Assembly: GCA_963169195.1 (NCBI GenBank)
Contig: CAUJDN010000066.1
Location: 124,001 to 188,000 of the forward strand
DNA: 64,000 nucleotides
DNA from: Acidobacteriota bacterium
GTDB taxonomy: Bacteria; Acidobacteriota; Vicinamibacteria; Vicinamibacterales; UBA2999
Direction of reading: 5' to 3'
A program made the position numbers and the translations under genes. Of the stretch, positions 23,461-31,503 are shown piece by piece. Below the pieces are notes generated by a model that had not been told where the DNA came from, searched no databases, and saw only the letters and a list, made by a program, of their open reading frames with translations. The stretch's first letter is position 1; every line of letters starts with the position of its first letter.

Positions 23461-24335
23461 TGGAGATCGAGATCAACACCGCCATCGCCGAGCGCGCGCG
23501 GGCCGGCGACCGGCTGACCGCGGCCGAACTCGAGGAGCTCGACGCCTCGGACCTGCTGTCTTTGGGGATGCTCGCCGACGAGGCCCGGCGTGCCCGTGTG
23601 GGCGACACGGTGAGCTTCGTGCGGGTCCTGGATGTCGCGACGGGCGCGCCCCTGGACGACACGTTGCGGGCGCGCGCGGCCTCGTGCGGCGAGGCCCGCC
23701 TGGCGGCTCCCGCTGACACGCTGAGGGCGACCGCCGACCTGATCCGGCGCACCCGCGCGCTCCTTGGCGCGGGCGTGCGCGTCACGGGTTTCTCGCTGGC
23801 CGACCTCACGTCACGGCCCTGGGGACCGCTGGGCGAGACGCTTGCCGTGCTAAAGGCCGCCGGGCTGGATGCCATTGCCGAAGCGCCCGTGGATCTCGTG
23901 ACGCCGGAGCAGGTGGCGGCGGTGCGTGCCGCGGGTCTCGGCCTGGGGGTCCTGTCGGTGCACCGCCTGGACGAGGCGGGGCGCCTGGGGGTCCTCGAGC
24001 GGGCACGAGCCGTCATCGAGACCAATCCGCACGTGACGAGGTTTGCACCGCTGCCGCGCGAGCAGGCGGTGGCGGCCCCGACGACCGGCTACAACGACGT
24101 GCGCCTGGTGGCGCTGGCGCGACTGGCCCTGCCCCAGGCGCGGACCATCCAGGTGGACTGGCAGCAGTACGGACCGAAGCTCGCACAGGTGGCGCTCACG
24201 TTCGGCGCCAACCACCTGGATCGCGTTGCGGCCGGCGACGATCCGGCCCTCGGATGGCGCCGCGCCAGCGTCGAAGACGTGCGGCGGAACATCGAGGCCG
24301 CCGGCTTCAGGCCGGTCGAGCGGGGACCCGCATGA
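23457..24335 (+). CDS. MqnE/MqnC-like protein lacking the radical SAM cysteine motif
   Basis: 292-aa protein in the menaquinone operon. The N-terminus (ELDASDLLSLGMLADEARR) and C-terminus (QYGPKLAQVALTFGANHLD, then EDVRRNIEAAGFRPVERG) match the ends of aminodeoxyfutalosine synthase MqnE, and AGLDAIAEAPVDLV aligns with its AGLDSxPGGGAE segment. Where MqnE has the CxxxCxxC iron-sulfur loop there is VSFVRVLDVATGAPL instead, and the centre is shortened (292 against about 370 aa). The only Cys is CGEARL, so no 4Fe-4S cluster is expected. Overlaps both neighbours by 4 bp. It is intact, not an obvious pseudogene; a scaffold or regulatory pseudoenzyme is possible. Confidence 0.8.
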   Translation: MMEIEINTAIAERARAGDRLTAAELEELDASDLLSLGMLADEARRARVGDTVSFVRVLDVATGAPLDDTLRARAASCGEARLAAPADTLRATADLIRRTRALLGAGVRVTGFSLADLTSRPWGPLGETLAVLKAAGLDAIAEAPVDLVTPEQVAAVRAAGLGLGVLSVHRLDEAGRLGVLERARAVIETNPHVTRFAPLPREQAVAAPTTGYNDVRLVALARLALPQARTIQVDWQQYGPKLAQVALTFGANHLDRVAAGDDPALGWRRASVEDVRRNIEAAGFRPVERGPA

Positions 24336-25123
24336 GGCCCGCCCGCCTCGGGGCCGTGTCGTACCTGAACACGAAGCCCCTCGTGCGCGGCCTCGAGGCA
24401 CACCCCGACCTGTTCGATCTCCGCTTCGACGTGCCCTCGACCTGCGCCACGCTGCTGCACGAGGCCTGCGTGGATGTCGGGCTGATTCCGGCCATCGAGT
24501 ACCTGCGCGGCGACTACCGCATCGTGCCCGGCATCGCGATTGGCTCGGACGGTCTCGTGGACTCGGTCGCGGTCTTCTCGAAGGTGCCCATCGAGCAGAT
24601 CCGGACCCTGGCCCTGGACATCAGCTCACGGACATCCGTGGCTCTCACCCGCATCCTCTGCGCGAAGCACTGGGGGATTGCGCCCGCGTTCACGCCTGCC
24701 GAGCCGGACGTGGCCAGGATGCTGGCGCGGGCGGATGCCGCGCTGGTCATCGGCGACCCCGCGCTCGACATCGACCCCGCGCGGGTGGGCGCCGTGAAGA
24801 TCGACCTCGGCGAGGCATGGAAGGCCATGACCGGCCTGCCGTTCGTCTACGCCGCCTGGACGGGCCGGGACGGGGCGCTGGACCAGGAACAGGTTGCGGT
24901 GCTGCAAGCCGCGCGGGCCCGCGGCGAGTCCGAACTCGAGGTCATCGCCCGTGAAAACGCCCCCGGTGACACCGTCGGCGCCGGGAAGGTGCTGCGCTAC
25001 CTGCGTGATACTCTCAGGTACGGGCTCGGCGTGCGCGAGATCGCCGGCCTCGAGCGCTTCCACGAGTTGGCCGTGGAGCTGGGCCTCGCGCCCACCCGGC
25101 GGCCCATCCGGTTCTTCGCATGA
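24332..25123 (+). CDS. mqnA: Chorismate dehydratase MqnA
   Basis: First enzyme of the futalosine menaquinone route: removes water from chorismate to give 3-[(1-carboxyvinyl)oxy]benzoate. The 263-aa periplasmic-binding-protein fold has the hallmark SYLNTKPLVRGL start, the DVGLIPAIEYLR segment, SRTSVALTRIL and GLPFVYAAW. ATG 24332 overlaps the previous stop (ATGA), and the gene overlaps mqnC in the same way. Confidence 0.96.
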   Translation: MRPARLGAVSYLNTKPLVRGLEAHPDLFDLRFDVPSTCATLLHEACVDVGLIPAIEYLRGDYRIVPGIAIGSDGLVDSVAVFSKVPIEQIRTLALDISSRTSVALTRILCAKHWGIAPAFTPAEPDVARMLARADAALVIGDPALDIDPARVGAVKIDLGEAWKAMTGLPFVYAAWTGRDGALDQEQVAVLQAARARGESELEVIARENAPGDTVGAGKVLRYLRDTLRYGLGVREIAGLERFHELAVELGLAPTRRPIRFFA

Positions 25124-26346
25124 TCCACGATCTCGACGCCCTGCAGGCCCGGATCGACGGTGGCGGCCGCGTGTCCGCCGACGAGGCCCTGTCCCTGTAC
25201 CGGTCGGCGCCCACCTGGTGGCTGGGCCGGATGGCCGATCGCGTCCGCCGCCGGAAACACCCCGAGGGCATCGTCACCTACATCATCGACCGGAACGTGA
25301 ACTACACGAACGTCTGCGTCGCGCGGTGCAACTTCTGCGCCTTCTATCGCCCGGTTGGCCACGGCGAGGGCTATGTGCTCGGCTTCGACGAGGTCTTCCG
25401 GAAGATCGACGAGACCATCGCCCTGGGCGGCACGCAGCTGCTCCTGCAGGGCGGGCACAATCCCGACCTGCCCATCGCCTGGTACGAGGACCTGTTCCGG
25501 GCCGTCAAGGCGCGCTATCCGTCGCTGCGGCTCCACGCGCTCTCTCCTCCGGAGGTGCTGCACCTGTCGCGCACCTCGAGAGTTCCCGTGTCCGAGGTCA
25601 TCAGCCGCCTCATCGCGGCCGGCCTCGACAGCATTCCGGGCGGTGGCGCCGAGATCCTGGTGGACCGCGTCCGCAGGCTCCTGAACTGCTACGGCAAGGC
25701 GACGGCGGACGAGTGGCTGGATGTCATGCGTCAGGCGCACCGGGCCGGGCTGCGGACTACGGCGACGATGATGTACGGGACCGTGGAGACGGACGAAGAG
25801 CGGCTGGAGCACATGCTCAAGCTGCGCGCGCTGCAGGACGAGACCGGCGGGTTCACCGCGTTCATCGCCTGGAGCTACCAGCCGGAGCACACCGAGCGGG
25901 GTGGGCGCGAGGCCACCGGAATCGAGTACCTCCGCACCCTGGCACTCGCCCGCCTCGTCCTCGACAACTTCGACAACCTGCAGGCGTCATGGGTAACGCA
26001 GGGCGGCAAGGTGGGGCAGCTCAGCCTGGCCTTCGGCGCCAACGACATGGGCAGCGTGATGATCGAAGAGAACGTCGTCCGCGCGGCCGGGGCCGCCTAC
26101 TGCATGGACGAAGTGGAGATCGTCCGTACGGTCGAGGACGCCGGCTTCGTGGCCATGCGGCGGAACATGCACTACGAAGTCCTGGGGGAGCCGGTCTTCC
26201 GGCAACGCGACGTGCCACGGCAGCTCGAGCTGGCCACGGCGCGCGAAGCCGGCGACACCTCCGTGCCGGCCGAGTTGATGAACTATCCCGCGCGCAGCGC
26301 GGCCGGGAAGCGCCAGCGCGCGCAGCCGCCCTCGCCGGTGGCATGA
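25120..26346 (+). CDS. mqnC: Cyclic dehypoxanthinyl futalosine synthase MqnC
   Basis: Radical SAM enzyme cyclising dehypoxanthinyl futalosine. The 408-aa protein has the cluster motif CVARCNFC (Cys66, Cys70, Cys73), LLLQGGHNPDLP, the GLDSIPGGGAEI loop, TTATMMYGTVET and the C-terminal GANDMGSVMIEENVV. The QGGHNPDL form fits MqnC rather than MqnE. It lies between mqnA and the amidohydrolase with 4-bp overlaps on both sides. The last 35 residues are a basic/Pro-rich tail beyond the catalytic domain. Confidence 0.95.
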   Translation: MIHDLDALQARIDGGGRVSADEALSLYRSAPTWWLGRMADRVRRRKHPEGIVTYIIDRNVNYTNVCVARCNFCAFYRPVGHGEGYVLGFDEVFRKIDETIALGGTQLLLQGGHNPDLPIAWYEDLFRAVKARYPSLRLHALSPPEVLHLSRTSRVPVSEVISRLIAAGLDSIPGGGAEILVDRVRRLLNCYGKATADEWLDVMRQAHRAGLRTTATMMYGTVETDEERLEHMLKLRALQDETGGFTAFIAWSYQPEHTERGGREATGIEYLRTLALARLVLDNFDNLQASWVTQGGKVGQLSLAFGANDMGSVMIEENVVRAAGAAYCMDEVEIVRTVEDAGFVAMRRNMHYEVLGEPVFRQRDVPRQLELATAREAGDTSVPAELMNYPARSAAGKRQRAQPPSPVA

Positions 26347-27566
26347 CCCGCGTTCGCGCTGCGTGGGTGGTGCCCGTGGACCAGCGGCCGCTGGCCGACG
26401 GATGGGTGGCCGTGGAAGGGGACCGCGTCGTCGCGGTCGGCAACGGCCCGCTGCCCCCGGGGCTGGACGGTCCCACGCGCGACCTGGGGCGGGTGGCCCT
26501 TCTGCCGGGCCTCGTCAACGCGCACGTTCACCTCGAGCTGTCGTGCCTGCGCGATCGCGTGCCCCCGGCCCATGCGTTCACGAGCTGGGTGAAGCAACTG
26601 TTCGCCGCCCGCGGTGCCTCGATGGATCACCCGGACGAGCCGGGCGTGATTGACGCGGCCACCGAGGCCGCGCGGGAGGCCCGCGCGACGGGGACATCGG
26701 CGGTCGGGGACATCGGCAATTCCCTGGCGTCGGTGTCGCCGATCGCATCGAGCGGATTGCGCGGGCTGGTGTTTCACGAGCTCATCGGCTTCCGGGACAC
26801 CACCGGAGATCTGGTGGCGCGCACCAGGGGCGCACGGGAGGCGGCGTCACGGGTGAATGAGCGCGTCCGGGTGAGCCTGGCGCCCCATGCGCCGTACTCG
26901 GTCTCGCCCGAACTGTTCCAGGCCATTCGCGCGGAGGTGGACCGTAGTGAGATCCCGTACACGAGCGTCCACGTGGGGGAATCCGCCGAAGAGATGGAGC
27001 TGCTGGTCGACGGCACCGGCGAGTGGGCGCGGATCCTCCGGTGGATGGGCGCCTGGCGCGACGACTGGCAGGCGCCCGGCACGGGCCCGGTGGAGTACCT
27101 CGACAGCCTGGGAGTCATCGACGCCCGCACGATGGTGGTGCACGGCGTTCAACTGGCCGACGAGAGCCTCCGGCGCGTGCGTGCGCTCGGCGCGACGCTC
27201 GTCACGTGCCCGCGGAGCAACCAGTGGGTGGGGGTGGGCGTCCCGCCGATTCAGCGATTCTACGAGGCCGGCGTTGCGGTGGCGGTTGGAACCGACAGCC
27301 TGGCCAGCGTGGAGGATCTGAACCTGTTCTCCGAACTGAAAGCCATGCGCTGGCTGGCGCCCCGGGTGCCGGCGAGCCGCCTTCTCGAAAGCGCCACCCT
27401 GGTCGGTGCCCGTGCGCTTGGCCTCGACGACGACCTCGGCTCGTTGACGCCGGGCAAACTCGCGGAAATCGTCGCCGTCAAGCTGCCGGACCACGTCACG
27501 GACGTCGAAGAGGTCCTGGTTTCGGGCGTGGACGCCCGCCACGTGTCCTGGGTTCACCAGGCCTGA
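26343..27566 (+). CDS. Amidohydrolase family protein, candidate aminodeoxyfutalosine deaminase
   Basis: 407-aa metal-dependent hydrolase of the ATZ/TRZ-MtaD branch. Metal ligands are visible as NAHVHLELS (HxH), TSVHVGES, VVHGVQL and GTDSLAS; SLAPHAPYSVS is the usual substrate loop. The start ATG 26343 overlaps the mqnC stop. In some futalosine-pathway bacteria an amidohydrolase of this branch (MqnX) deaminates 6-amino-6-deoxyfutalosine, and the operon position makes this the best guess. A general adenosine-derivative or guanine-type deaminase cannot be excluded. Confidence 0.88.
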   Translation: MTRVRAAWVVPVDQRPLADGWVAVEGDRVVAVGNGPLPPGLDGPTRDLGRVALLPGLVNAHVHLELSCLRDRVPPAHAFTSWVKQLFAARGASMDHPDEPGVIDAATEAAREARATGTSAVGDIGNSLASVSPIASSGLRGLVFHELIGFRDTTGDLVARTRGAREAASRVNERVRVSLAPHAPYSVSPELFQAIRAEVDRSEIPYTSVHVGESAEEMELLVDGTGEWARILRWMGAWRDDWQAPGTGPVEYLDSLGVIDARTMVVHGVQLADESLRRVRALGATLVTCPRSNQWVGVGVPPIQRFYEAGVAVAVGTDSLASVEDLNLFSELKAMRWLAPRVPASRLLESATLVGARALGLDDDLGSLTPGKLAEIVAVKLPDHVTDVEEVLVSGVDARHVSWVHQA

Positions 27567-27570
27567 CCCC

Positions 27571-27593
27571 GAGAACCTGAGAACCCGAGAACC
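27571..27593 (+). repeat. 8-bp tandem repeat, GAGAACCY family
   Basis: Three copies of an 8-bp unit (GAGAACCT, GAGAACCC, GAGAACCG) fill the gap between the amidohydrolase and mqnP and run up to the mqnP GTG. The same unit recurs at 38736, 52991 and 58376, always on the plus strand. It leaves no room for a normal Shine-Dalgarno before mqnP. Confidence 0.75.
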
Positions 27594-28445
27594 GTGTCCC
27601 GCCTCATCACCTATCTGTCGTTCGTGCGGTTCAGCCACTCGGTGTTCGCGCTGCCGTTCGCGCTGACCGGCGCGCTGCTCGCGACGCGCGAGCACACCGT
27701 GACCTGGGCACAGCTCGGCTGGATCGTGGTCGCCATGGCGGCCGCGCGGAGCGCGGCCATGGGGTTCAACCGCCTGGTGGACGCTCGATTCGACGCCCTC
27801 AATCCCCGGACGGCCATGCGCGAGCTGCCCCGGGGGGCGATGTCCCGGAGGGAAGCGGCGGCATTCGTGGTGGTGTCGTCAGTGGCCTTCGTGCTGGTGT
27901 CCTGGCAGATCAGCCGCGTGTGCGGTCTGCTGTCGCCGGTGGCGCTGGCCATCGTGTTCTGGTACTCGCTCGCGAAGCGCTATACGTCCTACACACAGGC
28001 TTTCCTGGGCCTGGCGATGGCCGTCGCGCCCGTGGGCGGTTGGCTGGCGGCTGGGGGCGGCGCCGGCTGGGAGCCGTGGCTGCTGGGCCTGGCCATTGGC
28101 CTGTGGGTGGGCGGGTTCGACGTGCTCTATGCCTGCCAGGATCTCGACTTCGATCGCGCGCAGGGGCTGCAATCGATCCCCGTCCGTTTCGGCGTGCCGC
28201 GATCGCTCGTCATCTCGCGCCTCATGCACGTCGGCACGGTGGCGTGCATGCTCGCGCTGGCGTGGGTCGTGCCGCTGGGCGGCATCTACCTGGCGGGCGT
28301 CGCCGTCGTCGCCGCACTGCTGGCGTACGAGCAGTCGCTCGTGAGTGCCACGGACCTCTCGCAGGTCAAGCGGGCGTTCGACATGAACGGATACGTGGGC
28401 ATCGTCTACTTCCTCGTGACCGCATGGGCGGTGTATGTCGGTTGA
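27594..28445 (+). CDS. mqnP: UbiA-family prenyltransferase, probably MqnP
   Basis: 283-aa membrane enzyme attaching a polyprenyl chain to the aromatic ring of the menaquinone precursor. About eight hydrophobic helices are visible. The two Asp-rich motifs of UbiA enzymes are NRLVDARFDALNPRT and CQDLDFDRAQGLQSIP. The 4-hydroxybenzoate branch is the closest in sequence, and the mqnA-mqnC-ubiE context makes a 1,4-dihydroxy-6-naphthoate substrate likely. Starts at GTG 27594 directly after the tandem repeat; overlaps ubiE/menG by 11 bp. Confidence 0.9.
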   Translation: MSRLITYLSFVRFSHSVFALPFALTGALLATREHTVTWAQLGWIVVAMAAARSAAMGFNRLVDARFDALNPRTAMRELPRGAMSRREAAAFVVVSSVAFVLVSWQISRVCGLLSPVALAIVFWYSLAKRYTSYTQAFLGLAMAVAPVGGWLAAGGGAGWEPWLLGLAIGLWVGGFDVLYACQDLDFDRAQGLQSIPVRFGVPRSLVISRLMHVGTVACMLALAWVVPLGGIYLAGVAVVAALLAYEQSLVSATDLSQVKRAFDMNGYVGIVYFLVTAWAVYVG

Positions 28446-29148
28446 CAAGAGCCCCGCGAAGATCGCGGGCATGTTCGACGCCATCGCCGGGCGGTACGAC
28501 CTGCTCAACACGGTGCTCTCCGGAGGCCTGGACCGCTACTGGCGCCGGCGTGCGATCCGGAGCCTGGCGCTCTCGGGGCGCGAGCGGCTCCTCGACGTGT
28601 GCACCGGGACGGCCGATGTGGCCATGGCGGGTGCGCGTGCGCATGCGGGAGCCGCTCGCGTCGTCGGCGTGGACTTCGCGGGCACGATGCTGGCCCACGG
28701 CATCGCGAAGATCCGCGAGGAAGCGCTCGATGGCCGCATCCAGCTGGTGCGCGGCGATGCCATGCGCCTGCCCGTGGCCGATGCATCGGTGGACGCGGCG
28801 ACCATCGCGTTCGGCATCCGCAACGTGCAGCAGCCCGAGGCGGCTTGCGCCGAGCTGCTGCGGGTGCTGAAGCCCGGCGGACGCCTGGCCATCCTGGAGT
28901 TCGGAATGCCGGTCGTGCCGGCCGTGCGGCCCCTGTACTTGTGGTACTTCACCCACGTCCTGCCTCGGATTGGCCGTGCGGTGTCGCGCCACTCGATGGC
29001 CTACGACTACCTGCCACAGTCGGTCGGCAGCTTCCCCTGGGGAGACGCGTTCGGCCGCATCCTCCGTGCCACGGGATTTTCACAGGTCAGGGCCCGGCCA
29101 CTCAGCCTGGGCATCGTCTATCTGTATACGGCGAGGAAGGACACATAG
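28435..29148 (+). CDS. Demethylmenaquinone methyltransferase (UbiE/MenG family)
   Basis: 237-aa class I SAM methyltransferase carrying out the final C-methylation of demethylmenaquinone. Motif I LLDVCTGTADVA, the FDAIAGRYDLLNTVLSGG N-terminal signature, FGIRNV and LEFGMP are all characteristic of UbiE/MenG. ATG 28435 lies inside the end of mqnP. It is the last gene of the quinone operon, followed by the tandem-repeat array. Confidence 0.93.
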   Translation: MSVDKSPAKIAGMFDAIAGRYDLLNTVLSGGLDRYWRRRAIRSLALSGRERLLDVCTGTADVAMAGARAHAGAARVVGVDFAGTMLAHGIAKIREEALDGRIQLVRGDAMRLPVADASVDAATIAFGIRNVQQPEAACAELLRVLKPGGRLAILEFGMPVVPAVRPLYLWYFTHVLPRIGRAVSRHSMAYDYLPQSVGSFPWGDAFGRILRATGFSQVRARPLSLGIVYLYTARKDT

Positions 29149-29202
29149 GGACTCGGGGTTGAGGGACCGGGCGAGCTGGAGCGGGGCCGGGATCTCGAGC
29201 CA

Positions 29203-29325
29203 CCAAGACCTGAAGTCCCAAGCCCCGCGCCCCAAGTCCCAAGCCCCGCGCCCCAAGTCCCAAGTCCCAAGTCCCAAGCCCCAAGTCCCAAGTCCCGAGC
29301 CCCAAGTCCTGATCCCCAAGTCCCT
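29203..29325 (+). repeat. Tandem array of 7-bp AAGTCCC units with CCCC variants
   Basis: About 120 bp made of imperfect repeats of CAAGTCC / CCAAGCC (for example AAGTCCCAAGTCCCAAGTCCC). It fills nearly all of the gap between ubiE/menG and the TonB-like gene and ends at that gene's -10 element. The unit is far too short and lacks spacers for a CRISPR. It contains no plausible reading frame with family-like sequence. Confidence 0.85.
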
Positions 29326-29326
29326 G

Positions 29327-29332
29327 TATACT
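29327..29332 (+). promoter_or_regulatory. Probable -10 element of the TonB-like gene (TATACT)
   Basis: TATACT lies directly after the AAGTCCC array and 12 nt before ATG 29345, with no Shine-Dalgarno between. Any -35 element would fall inside the repeat, and no TTGACA-like match is seen there. Confidence 0.45.
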
Positions 29333-29344
29333 CACAAATAGCTG

Positions 29345-30292
29345 ATGTACTTCGACTTCGACGATCGTTACTCCGACGTCGAGCCCGTCGGGCGCGCCAT
29401 CAATCTGCGCGATGGCGTGGTCGTGTCCATCCTGGTGCACGCCCTCATCATCGGCGTGCTGCTCTTCGCTCCGTCGTTTCTCCCGGAGCGCCAGCCCTCC
29501 ACCGACGACCCGCTCGTGCGCGTGGAGCGTCAGCCCGAAGCCGAGGCGCCGCGGTTCGTGTTCGTCCAGCCGAGACTCGATACGCCTGCGCCGACGCCTC
29601 CGGAGCGGGCGGAACTGTCGGATATCGACCGTCAGGCGCGGAACCGCGAGCGCGCGCCGGTCATCGATGGTCCGTTGCCGTTCGCGCGGGGGAGTTCGAC
29701 CGAGCGTGTGGAGTCCATGCCAGACGAGCGGGCACGTGGCCGCGGGCCGGCCGAGGAGCCGGCTCCCGACGCGGCGCCTGGCGTGGAGACGCCGGAGCCG
29801 GCGCTCGATCCCGCTACGGATGGGCGGCTCGCGATGCAGCAGCCGCATCGCGCGCAGCCGCCGCCGGGCGGACAGCTCGGGGAAGCGCTGCGAAACCTGC
29901 AGCGCTACGTGGACAGGGAATCCTTTGGCAACCAGAGCGGCTCGTCGCAGGAGTTCGGGCCGCTGCAATTCGACACCAAGGGCGTCGAGTTCGGGCCCTG
30001 GGTGCGGCGGTTCGTCGCCCAGGTGAAGCGCAACTGGTTCGTGCCCTACGCCGCGATGTCGCTCCGCGGCCGAGTCGTGATCACGTTCTACGTGCACCGC
30101 AACGGCGCGCTGACCGACGTGACCGTCATCTCGCCCTCGGCCGTGGACTCCTTCAATCTCGCGGCACGAAACGCGCTGCTCGCGTCGAACCCCACCGAGC
30201 CGCTGCCGCCCGAGTATCCGGACGATCGGGCGTTCTTCACGGTCACGTTCTTCTACAACGAGTCGCCGGACGGACGCACGCAGGGGCAGTAG
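29345..30292 (+). CDS. TonB-family energy-transducer-like protein
   Basis: 315-aa protein with one N-terminal membrane anchor (about residues 24-46, VVVSILVHALIIGVLLFAPSF), a long Pro/Glu/Arg-rich periplasmic linker (about 50-180) and a C-terminal TonB-type domain (VEFGPWVRRFVAQVKRNWFVPYAAMSLRGRVVITFYVHRNG, later FFTVTFFYNE). This suggests transduction of proton-motive force to an outer-membrane partner, but no ExbB, ExbD or TonB-dependent receptor is nearby, so the partner is unknown. miaA follows after 6 bp. Confidence 0.85.
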   Translation: MYFDFDDRYSDVEPVGRAINLRDGVVVSILVHALIIGVLLFAPSFLPERQPSTDDPLVRVERQPEAEAPRFVFVQPRLDTPAPTPPERAELSDIDRQARNRERAPVIDGPLPFARGSSTERVESMPDERARGRGPAEEPAPDAAPGVETPEPALDPATDGRLAMQQPHRAQPPPGGQLGEALRNLQRYVDRESFGNQSGSSQEFGPLQFDTKGVEFGPWVRRFVAQVKRNWFVPYAAMSLRGRVVITFYVHRNGALTDVTVISPSAVDSFNLAARNALLASNPTEPLPPEYPDDRAFFTVTFFYNESPDGRTQGQ

Positions 30293-30298
30293 GCGGCG

Positions 30299-31237
30299 AT
30301 GAAGGAGCTGCTGGCGGTGCTGGGGCCGACGGCCACCGGCAAGAGCGCGCTGGCCCTGGCCATCGCGGAGCGCGTCGGCGGCGAGATCGTCAACTGCGAC
30401 TCCACGGCGGTGTACCGCGGCTTCGACATCGGCACCGACAAGGTGCCCGTGGAGGCACGACGCGGCATCCCGCACCATCTGATCGACATCGTCGCGCCGA
30501 TCGCCGACTACAACGCAGCGGACTTCGCGCGGGACGCGACGCGGGCGATTCGCGAGATCCACGCCCGCGGCCGCCTGCCGATCCTGGTGGGCGGCACCGG
30601 GTTCTACTACCGGGCCCTCACGCGCGGCCTGTTCCCGGGCCCCGGCAAGGACGAGGTGATTCGCGCCCGGCTGGATCGGCTGGCCGGCCGCCACGGTCCC
30701 GAGCGCCTGCATCGCCTGCTGCGGCGCGTGGACCCCGACTCCTCCGCACGAATCCAGCCGCGGGATCGCAAGCGCCTCGTGCGGGCGCTGGAGGTCTACT
30801 TCCAGAGCGGAAAGCCGCTGACGGCGCACTTCGCCGACACGGTCTCGCCGCTCGGGCCTGACGTCGCGGTGACCGCCCTGGCCCTGCGGATGCCGCCCGA
30901 GCCGCTGGGCGAGCGCCTGCAACGGCGCGTGGATCAGCAGTTCGAGGCGGGCCTGCTCGACGAGATTCGCGCGAATCTCGTCGCGGGCGTGCCCGCAACT
31001 GCACGGCCCTTCGGCGGCCTCGTGTACCGCCAGGCGCTGGCGCACTTGGACGGCGCCCGCGACGAGGCGGCCACGCGTGACCTGATTGCACGCGAGAACC
31101 GCCGCTACGCGCGGCGCCAGTTGATCTGGTTCCGCAAAGAGCCTAGGCTTATGTGGTTTGACGGCCCCGGCGAATGCGCGGAGGTGCAGGCCCGCGTTTT
31201 TGGGTGGCTGGCCGAGCGGGGCCTGTTGCACGCCTAA
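30299..31237 (+). CDS. miaA: tRNA dimethylallyltransferase MiaA
   Basis: Adds a dimethylallyl group to N6 of adenosine 37 in tRNAs reading UNN codons. The 312-aa product has the P-loop GPTATGKS (9-16), DSTAVYRGFDIGTDK (usually DSxQxY), the GGTGFYYRAL loop, and DRKRLVRALEV. It is followed closely by hfq, the classical miaA-hfq order. Confidence 0.95.
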   Translation: MKELLAVLGPTATGKSALALAIAERVGGEIVNCDSTAVYRGFDIGTDKVPVEARRGIPHHLIDIVAPIADYNAADFARDATRAIREIHARGRLPILVGGTGFYYRALTRGLFPGPGKDEVIRARLDRLAGRHGPERLHRLLRRVDPDSSARIQPRDRKRLVRALEVYFQSGKPLTAHFADTVSPLGPDVAVTALALRMPPEPLGERLQRRVDQQFEAGLLDEIRANLVAGVPATARPFGGLVYRQALAHLDGARDEAATRDLIARENRRYARRQLIWFRKEPRLMWFDGPGECAEVQARVFGWLAERGLLHA

Positions 31238-31251
31238 GGAGTTGTGCCGCG

Positions 31252-31500
31252 ATGGCAGACACGAAGACCGGCGCCCCCAACATCCAGGACGTCTTCCTCA
31301 ACTACGCACGCCGTGAGAAGCTGGCCGTCGTGCTTCACCTGCTCGACGGCCGGGAATTCGAAGCGCGCATCAAGAACTTCGATCGCTTCGCGCTCATCGT
31401 CGAGCACAACGGCATGGATCATCTCGTGTTCAAGCACGCCATCGCGACGATTCGCACGCCGCGCAGCGTCCCGAACTACTTCTCGTCCCATCACCCCTGA
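31252..31500 (+). CDS. hfq: RNA chaperone Hfq
   Basis: 82-aa Sm-like hexameric RNA chaperone. The Sm1 region is LLDGREFEARIKNFDRFALIV and the Sm2 signature is LVFKHAIATI (YKHAISTI in most homologues). ATG 31252 is chosen because AAGGAG lies 10 nt upstream and the extra N-terminal codons of the tracked frame belong to miaA. The position after miaA supports the call. The C-terminal tail is short. Confidence 0.94.
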   Translation: MADTKTGAPNIQDVFLNYARREKLAVVLHLLDGREFEARIKNFDRFALIVEHNGMDHLVFKHAIATIRTPRSVPNYFSSHHP

Positions 31501-31503
31501 GGC

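Noticed and set aside
29203-29325. Possible CRISPR array
   Set aside because: Units are only 7 bp, without unique spacers and without cas genes; it is a simple tandem repeat.
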